This document shows, piece after piece, positions 31,182 to 39,831 of a DNA stretch of 41,472 bases; position 1 is the first letter of the stretch; the number at the start of each line of letters is the position of its first letter. The stretch comes from Mycoplasma sp. CAG:776 (GTDB taxonomy: Bacteria; Bacillota_I; Bacilli_A; RF39; UBA660): the NCBI GenBank assembly GCA_000438195.1, contig FR903066.1, forward strand, positions 1 to 41,472, read 5' to 3'. Below the pieces are notes generated by a model. That model saw only the letters and a list, made by a program, of their open reading frames with translations. It did not search any database and was not told the origin of the DNA. The position numbers and the translations under genes are program-made.

Positions 31182-31925
31182 TTAGGAAATTTCTTTTCTA
31201 TAAATATTACTATCTTTTTCGATAACTCCACTATAATAATTAGGTACACTCCCCTCAATCATCATTGAAGCAATTACTGCATCATATTCTAAACTAATCT
31301 CTTCTGTATCAAAAGGACTCATAATTTGTACTTTAAAATCAAGATAAACAAACAATTCTACTAAAGCGTTATTAAGACCATAATCTGTAACTTTTGTTTT
31401 CAAATTAGTAAGTACCGATCCAATAAAATTAATTCGAACAGGAATTTTAGGTCCAAAATTATAAAAATATAAATTATCAAAACTATTTCCAATTGGAATT
31501 GATAAAACCATACTACCAAGTTCATGAGATAAATCTGAGTCTAAATAAGCAATTGAAACATTTCCATTTTCCAAACGATCAAAAGAATCAGTTAAAGTTA
31601 AAGAAACAGTATCTAAAACATGATACGCTTGTTCTAAATCAAAATCTACATACAAAATCTCTCCTTGATTATTTTTTTCAATAATTAAAATATCAGCCAA
31701 ATTTTGTTCATTAAAAATACTACTATTTAATTCATCCGTAATAAACCGATCAATTACTCTAGTAATTTCACTACTACTAATATTGATTAAAGAATGATTA
31801 AGCTTCTCGACAAAATGAGATAATAAAAAAAAGGTAAAAAATCCCACTAAAAGTATTGTTATAAAAACAAACTTTTTCAATTTTTTACCATGATATAATC
31901 GCATACTCTTAAAATTATTTCTCAT
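31182..31925 (-). CDS. yunB: Sporulation protein YunB
   Basis: A 247-residue membrane protein whose core closely follows Bacillus YunB: GPKIPVRINFIGSVLTNLKT then KVTDYGLNNALVELFVYLDF. One transmembrane helix lies at about 18-40 with the rest outside. YunB belongs to the SigE regulon and affects spore formation in Bacillus; its biochemical role is unknown. A SigE-like -10, CATATACT, sits 6 nt upstream of the first ATG, so that ATG may be leaderless and the true start may be the ATG at 31904 (MRLYHGKK). This gene is the clearest evidence that the host makes spores. Confidence 0.9.
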   Translation of the reverse strand: MRNNFKSMRLYHGKKLKKFVFITILLVGFFTFFLLSHFVEKLNHSLINISSSEITRVIDRFITDELNSSIFNEQNLADILIIEKNNQGEILYVDFDLEQAYHVLDTVSLTLTDSFDRLENGNVSIAYLDSDLSHELGSMVLSIPIGNSFDNLYFYNFGPKIPVRINFIGSVLTNLKTKVTDYGLNNALVELFVYLDFKVQIMSPFDTEEISLEYDAVIASMMIEGSVPNYYSGVIEKDSNIYRKEIS

Positions 31926-31930
31926 GCTAA

Positions 31931-31938
31931 AGTATATG
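31931..31938 (-). promoter_or_regulatory. SigE-like -10 of yunB
   Basis: Minus-strand CATATACT resembles the SigE -10 (CATACA-T). The -35 is not clear. Transcription would begin near 31924. Confidence 0.35.
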
Positions 31939-31940
31939 CA

Positions 31941-32786
31941 CTAAAACAAAGAAAGATTTAAAAAATTATTTAAAAAGATAATAATACCAGCAATTAAAAT
32001 TAAACTTACAATAACAATAATAATATAAATCAAAGCTCGACTAGATTTAACTTCTTTTTTAAGATCATTAAAATCATCAAAATCACTTTGAGTAAACTGC
32101 AAAGTGCTAGTTAAATCTTGAGTCTTATTTTCCATAATAGTTGGTTTTATTTTTTCTGCTTCTTCTAAGGACATAATAGGAGAAGTTTCGCCGATACTTT
32201 CACTCTCATGAATTCCATCTACCACTACTGTATCATCACTACCCTTTAAATCTGTAAGAATATCTAATGGATCTAACTCTTCTTTATTAGAAGATTGAGT
32301 TTCTAATTCCTTTGCAGTGATCGTATTAATTAAATCCAAGAGTTCATCATTCTCTGTTTTAACTTCTTCTTTCTCCTCACTATCAATATCCAAACTATTT
32401 AAAATATCAAATTGTGTATCTCGAATCTTTTTTAATCTTTCTTTTTCATAGTCTACTTCTTTTTCACTACGAGCTCTTTCCAAAATAGCATTAATATCAT
32501 ACTCTCTAGTTTCATCTAAACTAACATTAGGTTCTTGATACTCATCCTCTTCAACAATAATACTCCTTCTTTTAGGTTGTTTATTATATTTAGTATCGAG
32601 TATTTTCTTTATTTGTTCAACATCGATATTTTTTGCATTGTTATCAAGAACTGTTGCATTGGTCTCTAATTTATAATCGTCAACTTCATAATCATTAATA
32701 TTTTCATAAAGTTTTTCGTTTTTTTGTTGTCTTAAAGCAATATTATTATTTTCTTCATCATAATATTTTTCCATTCTTGTCTTCAT
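31941..32786 (-). CDS. Tail-anchored acidic protein of unknown function
   Basis: About 281 residues from the chosen ATG at 32786 (an upstream in-frame ATG at 32807 lacks a ribosome-binding site; AAGGA precedes the chosen one). The long N-terminal part is hydrophilic, acidic and probably partly helical or disordered (Glu/Asp/Asn/Lys rich). A single transmembrane helix sits at the very C-terminus (SSRALIYIIIVIVSLILIAG), so most of the protein faces the cytoplasm. It lies 15 nt before yunB on the same strand. No known domain recognised. Confidence 0.6.
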   Translation of the reverse strand: MKTRMEKYYDEENNNIALRQQKNEKLYENINDYEVDDYKLETNATVLDNNAKNIDVEQIKKILDTKYNKQPKRRSIIVEEDEYQEPNVSLDETREYDINAILERARSEKEVDYEKERLKKIRDTQFDILNSLDIDSEEKEEVKTENDELLDLINTITAKELETQSSNKEELDPLDILTDLKGSDDTVVVDGIHESESIGETSPIMSLEEAEKIKPTIMENKTQDLTSTLQFTQSDFDDFNDLKKEVKSSRALIYIIIVIVSLILIAGIIIFLNNFLNLSLF

Positions 32787-32901
32787 AACGCCACGATCCT
32801 TCAACATAATAATAACATATTTTTTTTAGATTTAAAAGGCTTTATATTTTCATTTTGTCAAAGTTTTGATATAATAATCATGAATAAAGGAGAAATTAAA
32901 A

Positions 32902-33210
32902 ATGAAAAAAATTATTGTAAACCCTGATGCATGCATCGGATGTGGAGCATGTGTCTCTATTGATCCTGAACATTTCGAATTTAATGATGAAGGATTAAGC
33001 TATGCTACAAATAACGAAAACTTAGAAAGTAGCGATCTTGCAAGTGCTATTTCTTCTTGCCCAACAGGAGCAATTAGTATAGAAGAAGTTAATAGCGAAA
33101 ATGAAGATAATAAAGAAGAAGAATGTAATTACGAAAATGAAGACAATAAAGAAGAATGTAATTGTGAAAATTGCGAATGTTCAGATTGTCATTGTAAAGA
33201 AGAGGAATAA
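32902..33210 (+). CDS. [4Fe-4S] ferredoxin with Cys/Glu-rich tail
   Basis: Residues 1-60 form a single-cluster ferredoxin, with CIGCGAC (C11, C14, C17) and the distal CPTGA (C53) binding one [4Fe-4S] cluster, as in the Fer family of Bacillus. It serves as a low-potential electron carrier. Residues about 65-102 are unusual: a near-repeat of ENEDNKEE followed by CNCENCECSDCHCKEEE, adding seven Cys. This tail resembles a metal-binding sequence and is not part of normal ferredoxins of ~80 residues. A TATAAT at 32870-32875 and AAGGAGA support the start. Confidence 0.85.
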   Translation: MKKIIVNPDACIGCGACVSIDPEHFEFNDEGLSYATNNENLESSDLASAISSCPTGAISIEEVNSENEDNKEEECNYENEDNKEECNCENCECSDCHCKEEE

Positions 33211-33223
33211 ACCTCTTTTTTTC
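33200..33223 (+). terminator. Terminator of the ferredoxin gene
   Basis: AAGAGG (33200-33205) pairs with CCTCTT (33212-33217) and is followed by a T-run. The stem includes the last codons and stop of the gene. Confidence 0.7.
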
Positions 33224-33246
33224 ATATTATTTTATTTAATCTCAAT

Positions 33247-33275
33247 TTGACATAAGACTAAAAACATGCTAAAAT
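33247..33275 (+). promoter_or_regulatory. Promoter of the second HD-domain gene
   Basis: Consensus TTGACA (33247-33252), 17-nt spacer, TAAAAT (33270-33275), 25 nt before the ATG. Confidence 0.7.
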
Positions 33276-33299
33276 TAACCAGCCGAAAGAAGTGATAAT

Positions 33300-34043
33300 A
33301 TGTTATGCTACAAAAACAATATTAACACAGTAAATGAAATTATGGACAAATACAATCTTTCACTAAAAGATAAAGTTTTTCTTTGGAAAATTATTTTCCC
33401 TATATTTAATCATGAGGAATTTCAAAGAAGAATGAACGAATTAGAATTTGCCCACCATGACAATATTAGTTTAGGATACCATATTATTAGTGATGCGATT
33501 GTTACCTATTTGTTAACCCCAAAAAAACAATTAAAAGAAGAACAGCAAATCATAGCAATTATAATTGCTATGTTTCATGATTTATATGAAAGACCATGGC
33601 AAAACTCTGGTATCAAAAAAGAAAGATTAACTAATCGTCATGGTTTCGTTCATCCAATAGAAGCTGTCATTAATGCTAATACATGGTATCCAAAATATTT
33701 TGAAAGTGATTTAAAAAGTAAAATTATTATTGATGGTGTCATTCATCATATGTATCCTTTTCCAGTAAGAGCTTTAGACACCACTCCAGCCGAATTAAAT
33801 AATGAAAAGAAATTTTACTTATTAGATAATAAAATTCAAAATCTTATCATAAGTTCTACTTTACGATCTAAAATAGGTCATATATCATTATGCCAAAGTA
33901 AATATCTAGAAGGAAGAATTATGAGCAAAGCTGATAAAATTGTATCTATTATAAAAGATTTAAAAAGCTTTAATGGCCTAAAAGCATGTATTACTGGTAA
34001 AAATCCTAATTTAGATAGTTTTTCAAGAAAAAGATCAAAATAG
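33300..34043 (+). CDS. HD-domain protein (predicted phosphohydrolase)
   Basis: A 247-residue cytosolic protein with an HD-type metal site: H61 (LGYHIISDA), H93-D94 (AMFHDLYERPW), then HGFVHPIEAV (H118) and DGVIHHMYPF (H149-H150), and a later D in KADKIVS. The His/Asp order fits the HD superfamily. It differs from the dNTPase-like HD protein at 27311-28321 and shares no long similarity. Substrate unknown. AAGTGAT precedes the ATG; it is a single-gene unit between two terminators. Confidence 0.72.
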   Translation: MLCYKNNINTVNEIMDKYNLSLKDKVFLWKIIFPIFNHEEFQRRMNELEFAHHDNISLGYHIISDAIVTYLLTPKKQLKEEQQIIAIIIAMFHDLYERPWQNSGIKKERLTNRHGFVHPIEAVINANTWYPKYFESDLKSKIIIDGVIHHMYPFPVRALDTTPAELNNEKKFYLLDNKIQNLIISSTLRSKIGHISLCQSKYLEGRIMSKADKIVSIIKDLKSFNGLKACITGKNPNLDSFSRKRSK

Positions 34044-34060
34044 CAATAATGCTATTTTTT
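34037..34060 (+). terminator. Terminator of the HD-domain gene
   Basis: AAAATAGC (34037-34044) pairs with GCTATTTT (34051-34058) around 6 nt and continues in T. Confidence 0.7.
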
Positions 34061-34064
34061 AATT

Positions 34065-34088
34065 TAAAAAATCTACAAAACGTAGATT
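34065..34088 (-). terminator. Terminator of the rhomboid-rluB operon
   Basis: Minus-strand AATCTAC (34082-34088) pairs with GTAGATT (34070-34076) around 5 nt and is followed by U. It overlaps the rluB stop codon. Confidence 0.7.
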
Positions 34089-34800
34089 ATTTCAAACTAT
34101 ATAACTTTTTAACTTCCTTAATAGACAATTCACGATATTCCCCGCTCTTCAAAGAGCCAACTTCTAAAAAAGCAATTTTAATTCTTGATAAACGAATTAC
34201 AGGATGTTTTAGACTTTCAAAAATCTTTTTTACAATATGATTTCTTCCCTCAATAATTGTAACTTCCACTAAAGAAGTATTTTTTAAAAAATTCTTATCC
34301 CTAATTTTAAAATTTTCTATATAAGCTTTTCTACCATTAATAAATACGCCACTTCGAAGACGATCTATTTCATCTTTATTTAATAACCCTTCTATTTTTG
34401 CGATATAAGTTTTAGGTATTTGATTTTTAGGATGCGTAAGAAGTTGAGCAAGTTCACCATCATTGGTTAATATAATAAGGCCTGTAGTATCATAATCAAG
34501 TCTTCCTACTGGATAAATTCTTTCCTCAGTATGAATATAATCTACAACTGTCACTCTTCCCTTATCATCGCTCACACTTGAAATAACTCCTCTAGGTTTA
34601 TTAAGTAAATAATATTTTTTATGAATATCTCGATCGATAATCGCCCCATCGACCTCAATAATATCAGTACCACTTACTTTCGTTCCTAACTCTCTAACAA
34701 CTAATCCATTCACTCTTACTTTTCCCTTAATAATAAGTTCTTCTGCTTTTCTTCTAGAAGTAACACCTGCTAGAGCAATAACTTTCTGTAATCTCTCCAT
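34087..34800 (-). CDS. rluB: 23S rRNA pseudouridine synthase, RluB/RsuA family
   Basis: An S4 RNA-binding domain at the N-terminus (ERLQKVIALAGVTSRRKAEE...GKVRVNG) is followed by a RsuA-type catalytic domain with GRLDYDTTGL (catalytic D102) and EGRNHIVKKIFE. It isomerises a uridine in 23S rRNA in relatives. The length (237) is typical. It starts 3 nt after the stop of the rhomboid gene, so the two are co-transcribed. Confidence 0.9.
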   Translation of the reverse strand: MERLQKVIALAGVTSRRKAEELIIKGKVRVNGLVVRELGTKVSGTDIIEVDGAIIDRDIHKKYYLLNKPRGVISSVSDDKGRVTVVDYIHTEERIYPVGRLDYDTTGLIILTNDGELAQLLTHPKNQIPKTYIAKIEGLLNKDEIDRLRSGVFINGRKAYIENFKIRDKNFLKNTSLVEVTIIEGRNHIVKKIFESLKHPVIRLSRIKIAFLEVGSLKSGEYRELSIKEVKKLYSLK

Positions 34801-34803
34801 AAC

Positions 34804-35967
34804 TTACCTCAAATATCCAAATAACATATAACTTAAAAATGCTACTAATAAAATTAAAACGATAGAACCATTGATCTGATCACTTTTCTTAGATTTTCCT
34901 GGAACACCTAAAGCCATTGTTAACAAGTATCCTCCAACAAGACCTCCAATATGGCAAAAATTATCAATACCTGGAACCATAAATCCAATTAATAAGTTAA
35001 TAATAATAACGGGAATAATTTGCGTTTTTAATACTGTTCCTAAATATAAACGATAATGATAGCCAAAATAAAGTAAAGAACCCATAAGTCCAAATATTGC
35101 TCCACTAGCTCCTGCTGAAATACTACTATGAACAACAACAGAAAGTAAAGAACCTAAAATACCACTTCCTAAATATACAATTAAAAACTTAAATTTACCT
35201 AGCAAACCTTCTAGTTGTTTTCCAATAATATATAAAGAATACATATTTACTAATAAATGAACAATCCCAATATGTAAAAACATGGAAGTAGCAAGTCTCC
35301 ATACCTCTCCTATTTGAACTAAAGGACGGTAATTAGCTCCAAACATCAGTAATGTTAAAGTATCTTCACTACCTCTACCAAAGATATACATAGAAATAAA
35401 CACTAAAACACAAATAGCAATTAAAATTGGTGTTACTGTTATTTTTTTACGTTCAAAAATCTTTGTAAAAACTTTATTATCCATCGCTGTTTTAGCATTA
35501 ATATCATTTGTTACATTAACAATTAAATCAATTCCTTCTTTATCTTTAATAAGCTTACTTTTAATATTAGGAAAAACCTTAATAATATTATGATCTTGTA
35601 AGACATCATCAATAGCACTAAACTTAATAGAAGCAATATTTTTTTCATCTTCTTTTAAATGAACATTATCTCCTAAATTCAAAAAGATATTTAAAGTATT
35701 CATACTAAGAGATAATGTTTTCTTTTTTATTTGATTCACTACTTTTTTGGTTTTAAATAAATCAAATTTATATTGTTCATCATTATGAATATAATTAGAA
35801 TTAATTCGAATAATACGATAAGGCCCATCTAAATTTTCTAACCAAATTTCATCTTTAACCCCTCTAACCACAATCGGAGTATAATTCTCTTCTGTAATAA
35901 AATAATGAACCAAAGACATTACAATTTCATCATTCTTATTTAAAATATTAAATTGCACATCAATCAC
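34804..35967 (-). CDS. Rhomboid intramembrane protease, GluP/YqgP type
   Basis: An intramembrane serine protease. Residues 1-175 form a cytosolic N-terminal domain like that of Bacillus GluP (YqgP). The membrane part has six to seven helices, with HLLVN (N241) and GASGAIFG giving the nucleophile S288, and the second catalytic residue H339 in NFCHIGGLVGG. In Bacillus, GluP helps control the Mg transporter MgtE and membrane quality; the substrate here is unknown. It precedes rluB by 3 nt. Confidence 0.88.
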   Translation of the reverse strand: MIDVQFNILNKNDEIVMSLVHYFITEENYTPIVVRGVKDEIWLENLDGPYRIIRINSNYIHNDEQYKFDLFKTKKVVNQIKKKTLSLSMNTLNIFLNLGDNVHLKEDEKNIASIKFSAIDDVLQDHNIIKVFPNIKSKLIKDKEGIDLIVNVTNDINAKTAMDNKVFTKIFERKKITVTPILIAICVLVFISMYIFGRGSEDTLTLLMFGANYRPLVQIGEVWRLATSMFLHIGIVHLLVNMYSLYIIGKQLEGLLGKFKFLIVYLGSGILGSLLSVVVHSSISAGASGAIFGLMGSLLYFGYHYRLYLGTVLKTQIIPVIIINLLIGFMVPGIDNFCHIGGLVGGYLLTMALGVPGKSKKSDQINGSIVLILLVAFLSYMLFGYLR

Positions 35968-36021
35968 CTCGCTGTACTTTTATTTTATAACAAAACATAT
36001 ATTTAGTAAAGAGGTGGTAGA

Positions 36022-36345
36022 ATGAGTTTGCTATTTTATTTAACATTTATTCTCCTAATTATCATAGTAATTTACTACTTTTTATATCAAGAAAATTTAA
36101 ATCACGATAATTTATTTTACATTATTTTAAATTTTATTTTTTTAATTATTTTACCTCTTTACTACTTTTACTTCGAAGATTTAATTTACAGTTTTTTCCT
36201 TGGAATTATGTTATTTATCAGTTCCTTCATTTTAAATTTAAAAATAAAAGAAATATTTCATCAGCTAAAAGTATTTCCTTTGATTTATTTTCTACTAACA
36301 AGTCTCATATTAAGCTTAATCCTCGAACTATTTTTGTACCTCTAA
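36022..36345 (+). CDS. Small hydrophobic membrane protein
   Basis: A 107-residue protein with about four transmembrane helices and almost no loops (Leu, Ile, Phe and Tyr dominate). GAGGTGGTAG lies before the ATG, which favours a real gene. It overlaps the 3' end of rluD by 18 nt in convergent orientation. No family recognised. Confidence 0.55.
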   Translation: MSLLFYLTFILLIIIVIYYFLYQENLNHDNLFYIILNFIFLIILPLYYFYFEDLIYSFFLGIMLFISSFILNLKIKEIFHQLKVFPLIYFLLTSLILSLILELFLYL

Positions 36346-37224
36346 TTCATCTAAAAAATGTTGAAAATAATCAGGAAGTGGACAAACAAATTCCATTTTC
36401 TTTTTAGTAATTGGATGCACAAAACTCATTTTATAAGAATGTAAAAACTGTCCAAAAAAATCAGCTTCCTTCTTAGAATAAACTGGATCATTATGAACTG
36501 GATAACCAATATAAGCCAAATGAACACGAATTTGATGAGTACGTCCTGTCTCAAGTACGCAACTAACTAAAGTATACTTATCATATCTTTTTAATACTTT
36601 CATATGGGTTACAGCACTTTTTCCATCTTCGACAACTGCCATTTTTTCACGATTCTGTTTATCTCTTCCGATAGGAGCATCAATTGTAGCACTACTATTC
36701 TTAAAAACACCATCTAAAAGAGCAATATATTCTCTTTTAATTCTCTTATTTTTAAAATCATCCGCTAAAATTTCATGAACTGGATTGGTTTTAGCAATAA
36801 GAAGTAAGCCACTAGTATCTTTATCAATTCTATGAACAATTCCTGGACGAACTTCTCCTCCTATATCACTTAAATTCTTTGTATAATACATAAGGCCATT
36901 CACTAAAGTATTATGATAATTACCATTTCCAGGATGAACAACTAAACCACTAGGTTTATTAATAACCATAAGATAATCATCTTCATAAACAATATCTAAA
37001 TCCATCTTAACTGCTTCAACATTTTCTTCTATTTGAAAATCTTCTTCATGAACAATAATTTCTTCTCCTAAACCAATCTTATAACTAGCTTTCACCACTT
37101 TATCATTTACTAAAACTAATTTTGCATCAATTAATTTAGCAATAAATTCTCTAGAATAATCTAGTTTACTAGCTAAATATTTATCAATTCTAACATTTTC
37201 TTCATCACTTACTATTTTTATCAC
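36328..37224 (-). CDS. rluD: Ribosomal large subunit pseudouridine synthase, RluD family
   Basis: An S4 domain (VRIDKYLASKLDYSREFIAK...KLVLVN) is followed by the RluA-type catalytic domain with HRIDKDTSGL (catalytic D134), LETGRTHQIRVHL and the C-terminal FLHSYKMSFVHP. It modifies uridines in 23S rRNA helix 69 in relatives. The GTG start at 37224 has AAGGAGA at good distance and overlaps the end of lspA by 20 nt, the usual lspA-rluD pairing in Firmicutes. Confidence 0.92.
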   Translation of the reverse strand: MIKIVSDEENVRIDKYLASKLDYSREFIAKLIDAKLVLVNDKVVKASYKIGLGEEIIVHEEDFQIEENVEAVKMDLDIVYEDDYLMVINKPSGLVVHPGNGNYHNTLVNGLMYYTKNLSDIGGEVRPGIVHRIDKDTSGLLLIAKTNPVHEILADDFKNKRIKREYIALLDGVFKNSSATIDAPIGRDKQNREKMAVVEDGKSAVTHMKVLKRYDKYTLVSCVLETGRTHQIRVHLAYIGYPVHNDPVYSKKEADFFGQFLHSYKMSFVHPITKKKMEFVCPLPDYFQHFLDELEVQK

Positions 37225-37675
37225 GACGATCTTCTCCTTTAATTACTGCTACAATAAGTAATATAACACCCACAACAATTGTAACATCTGCTATATTAAA
37301 TATTGGATAATCATATCCAAATATTTTAAAATCCAAAAAATCTCTTACATACCCTAAAAATATTCGATCAGCTAAATTAGAAAATATTCCCCCAAATAAG
37401 CAAGCAAAAGCAATATTATTTCGAAGATTATTTTTAAAGCCAAACATAAACTTAACAAGTAAAATAATTGCTAATACACTTGCAATAATAAAAAGATAAC
37501 TATGATTACTAAAAATACTCCAAGCTCCACCTGTATTATGAGCAACAGTTACATAAAAAAAATCTTGAATAACGGGAACACTTTCATTTAATTTAAAAAA
37601 TATTTCTATTAAACTTTTACTCACTTGATCTATAATCAAAATCAGTACTGCAATAATATACGTTTTCTTATTCAA
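37205..37675 (-). CDS. lspA: Lipoprotein signal peptidase (signal peptidase II)
   Basis: An aspartic membrane protease that cuts the signal peptide of lipoproteins after lipidation. Four transmembrane helices, the conserved VAHNTGGAWS, the catalytic Asp in GYVRDFLDF (about D112) and the second Asp in FNIADV (about D130). I choose a TTG start at 37675 (156 residues) because AGGTGA lies 5 nt before it; an in-frame GTG at 37684 overlaps that ribosome-binding site. The lipoprotein encoded nearby at 38014-38451 is an expected substrate class. Confidence 0.9.
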   Translation of the reverse strand: MNKKTYIIAVLILIIDQVSKSLIEIFFKLNESVPVIQDFFYVTVAHNTGGAWSIFSNHSYLFIIASVLAIILLVKFMFGFKNNLRNNIAFACLFGGIFSNLADRIFLGYVRDFLDFKIFGYDYPIFNIADVTIVVGVILLIVAVIKGEDRRDKNSK

Positions 37676-37705
37676 ATAAATCACCTATCCAAGTATACCA
37701 CAAAA

Positions 37706-37930
37706 TTACAATTCTACCAAGATAACATCAGTCCCAATTTTCACAATTTGACTAATTGTAACATTAACTTCTGGCTCACTTTTAAAAAGTCTTTTAAATA
37801 AATGCCGGACCATAACCGTAAAATAAAGAATTTGACCAGTCTCATTAACCTCTGCATCAATAATAGTTCCCAAATGTTTTCCATCTTTAACATTCACAAC
37901 CATTTTAGCCTGTAAATCACTTAAACGCAT
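37706..37930 (-). CDS. YlmC/YmxH family PRC-barrel protein
   Basis: A 74-residue protein made almost wholly of a PRC-barrel fold: MRLSDLQAKMVVNVKDGKHL, then TIIDAEVN and QIVKIGTDVILVEL. This matches the YlmC/YmxH family, found widely in spore-forming Firmicutes and annotated as sporulation-related, though its mechanism is not known. It lies upstream of lspA in the same direction, with AGGTGGT before the ATG and a CATA-containing sequence (GCATAATTTT) that might be a SigE-type -10. Confidence 0.82.
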   Translation of the reverse strand: MRLSDLQAKMVVNVKDGKHLGTIIDAEVNETGQILYFTVMVRHLFKRLFKSEPEVNVTISQIVKIGTDVILVEL

Positions 37931-37986
37931 AGTACCACCTATTTAAAATTATGCCAAAAAACATCTGAAAAGAACTTCAACAAGAT

Positions 37987-38014
37987 TTAAAAAAATGAAA
38001 CCGAAATTTCATTT
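37987..38014 (-). terminator. Terminator of the DUF1307 lipoprotein gene
   Basis: Minus-strand AAATGAAA (38007-38014) pairs with TTTCATTT (37993-38000) and is followed by U-residues. It overlaps the stop codon by one base. Confidence 0.7.
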
Positions 38015-38451
38015 TATTTGCAAGTATATCCTTGATCTTCTAAATTTTCTTTAACAGTTTCATAACTATTATCATCATCTAGATTAAAACCTAAATCATC
38101 TAATTCTTCATCTGTCATCTTATTAATATGGTATTGAGTACTAAAATAAAGTTGATTACCTTTTCTTTCTAAATCAAACTGAATACCATCACTTTCCAGA
38201 TCTCTCACTTCCCTATTATATTCCTCTTCCATAGAGTCCAAATAACTTTGTGCCTCATCTCCTGCTTCTAAAGACATTCTTTGTTCAATCATCGTAACTT
38301 CATCATCCTTATAAGTTACTTGATACCCCATTGCTCCTGTAAGATAGCTGGTCTTTTCCTCCATCGAACAAGTAAGTGTTTTTGTGCTCCCACATCCTGT
38401 CATAAGTAAAATACCACCAAAACAGCACCCAATTAAACCTATACGCCTCAT
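38014..38451 (-). CDS. DUF1307-type lipoprotein
   Basis: A 145-residue lipoprotein precursor with a signal peptide (RRIGLIGCCFGGILLMTGCG) ending in a lipobox LMTGC; Cys20 would be the lipidated residue. The mature part begins STKTLTCSMEEKTS, continues with YKDDEVTMIEQRM, and is acidic, as in small Firmicute lipoproteins of the DUF1307 family. A second Cys pair (mature TLTC and the C-terminal YTCK) may form a disulfide. Function unknown. Divergent from the aminopeptidase gene. Confidence 0.78.
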   Translation of the reverse strand: MRRIGLIGCCFGGILLMTGCGSTKTLTCSMEEKTSYLTGAMGYQVTYKDDEVTMIEQRMSLEAGDEAQSYLDSMEEEYNREVRDLESDGIQFDLERKGNQLYFSTQYHINKMTDEELDDLGFNLDDDNSYETVKENLEDQGYTCK

Positions 38452-38548
38452 AACATATCCTCCTACGATAGTAGTATATCACAAACCAAAATATGAGAAA
38501 AGTACTTATACTTATTTTTTTCTAATCCATACTAATATTGGTGATTAT

Positions 38549-39796
38549 ATGAATAACTTTAATCAAAAATTAATTCAATTTTTAAAAAATGGAACTTGTT
38601 CTTTTACTTGTATTAAAGCCATCAAAGAAATACTTATAGCCAACGGTTACCAAGAATTAATAGAAAATAAAAAATGGAATTTAACAAAAAATAAATACTT
38701 CATTATTCGCAATGATGCCTCATTAATTGCTTTTACCTTAAGAAATAATAATAATAAATTTAAAATTATCTCAACTCATGATGATACACCATCATTTTTA
38801 ATTAAACCAAATTCTGAATATTATGAAAATGGTTATCAAAAACTAAATATTGCTCCTTATGGAGGAATCTTAAACTATGCTTTCATGGATAAACCAATGT
38901 CTATTGCTGGAAGGATCATCACCAAAGAAAAAAATAATTATAAAAAAGAAATTATTGACTTAAAAAAAACAGTAGCAATCATTCCCAGTATTGCAATCCA
39001 TCAAAATGATAAAGCCAATTCTAACTTAGACTTAAACACAGAAATTGACTTAATGCCAATAATTTCTTTAAATAAAAATTTCCATTTAAAAGACTTAATA
39101 AAAAAAGAAATCTTTGAATATGATTTATTTCTATATAATAATGAAGAATCAAGCATAATCAATAATGAATTACTAGCTAGTCCTCGCATTGATAACTTAT
39201 CTTGTACTTATGCTGGATTAAATGCTTTTTTAAAAGAAAAAGGAAAAGATACAAGTATTTTTGTCGCATTTAATAGTGAAGAAATTGGTTCTAATACCTT
39301 AGAAGGTGCTGACTCTAATTTTTTAATAGACACTTTAAAAAAATTATGTGTTGCTCTAAAAATTGATCTAATGACCACCCTATCAAACTCTATAATTGTT
39401 AATATAGATAATACCCATGCCAAACATCCAAATCATGGCGAATTATCCGACCATACCAACACTCCTCCTCTAAACAGCGGAATTATGATTATGAAAGAAG
39501 TAAATAGTAGTACCAATAGTATATCATCAACAATATTAAAACACATCTGCGAAAAATATCATATTAAATATTCTTATTATACCTCTCGAAATGATTATGC
39601 AACAGGATCTACTCTTGCTGGTGCAAGTCTAAAACATTTAAGCATTAACTCAATTGATATAGGTCTTGTAATGCTAGCTATGCATTCTAGTTATGAAGTA
39701 ATTGGTTTAGAAGATATAAAAAGATTATCAAAATCCTTAAAATATTTTTATGAAACAAGTTATAAAATAGAAAATAACACCATAAAATTTCTATAG
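38549..39796 (+). CDS. M18 family aminopeptidase
   Basis: A cytosolic zinc metallopeptidase that removes N-terminal residues from peptides. Expected ligands and catalytic residues are seen in order: STHDDTPSF (H77, D79), SPRIDNLSC, FNSEEIGS (Glu pair), VNIDNTHAKHPNH and the late MLAMHSSYE. In canonical M18 the first motif is HTDSP, here HDDTP. At 415 residues the length suits the family. The start is the ATG at 38549, with GGTGAT upstream; the frame is open further upstream (to 38384), but that stretch lies inside the promoter region and opposite the lipoprotein gene. Confidence 0.88.
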   Translation: MNNFNQKLIQFLKNGTCSFTCIKAIKEILIANGYQELIENKKWNLTKNKYFIIRNDASLIAFTLRNNNNKFKIISTHDDTPSFLIKPNSEYYENGYQKLNIAPYGGILNYAFMDKPMSIAGRIITKEKNNYKKEIIDLKKTVAIIPSIAIHQNDKANSNLDLNTEIDLMPIISLNKNFHLKDLIKKEIFEYDLFLYNNEESSIINNELLASPRIDNLSCTYAGLNAFLKEKGKDTSIFVAFNSEEIGSNTLEGADSNFLIDTLKKLCVALKIDLMTTLSNSIIVNIDNTHAKHPNHGELSDHTNTPPLNSGIMIMKEVNSSTNSISSTILKHICEKYHIKYSYYTSRNDYATGSTLAGASLKHLSINSIDIGLVMLAMHSSYEVIGLEDIKRLSKSLKYFYETSYKIENNTIKFL

Positions 39797-39831
39797 TTAT
39801 GATATAATATGAATACCTAAAAGGAGCAGGT

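Noticed and set aside
34049..34240. 63-codon plus-strand frame opposite the rluB end
   Set aside because: Starts in the terminator region and is antisense to the conserved C-terminus of rluB.
38384..38548. N-terminal extension of the M18 aminopeptidase frame
   Set aside because: It overlaps the divergent lipoprotein gene and the intergenic promoter region; a good GGTGAT site and ATG at 38549 begin the conserved protein.
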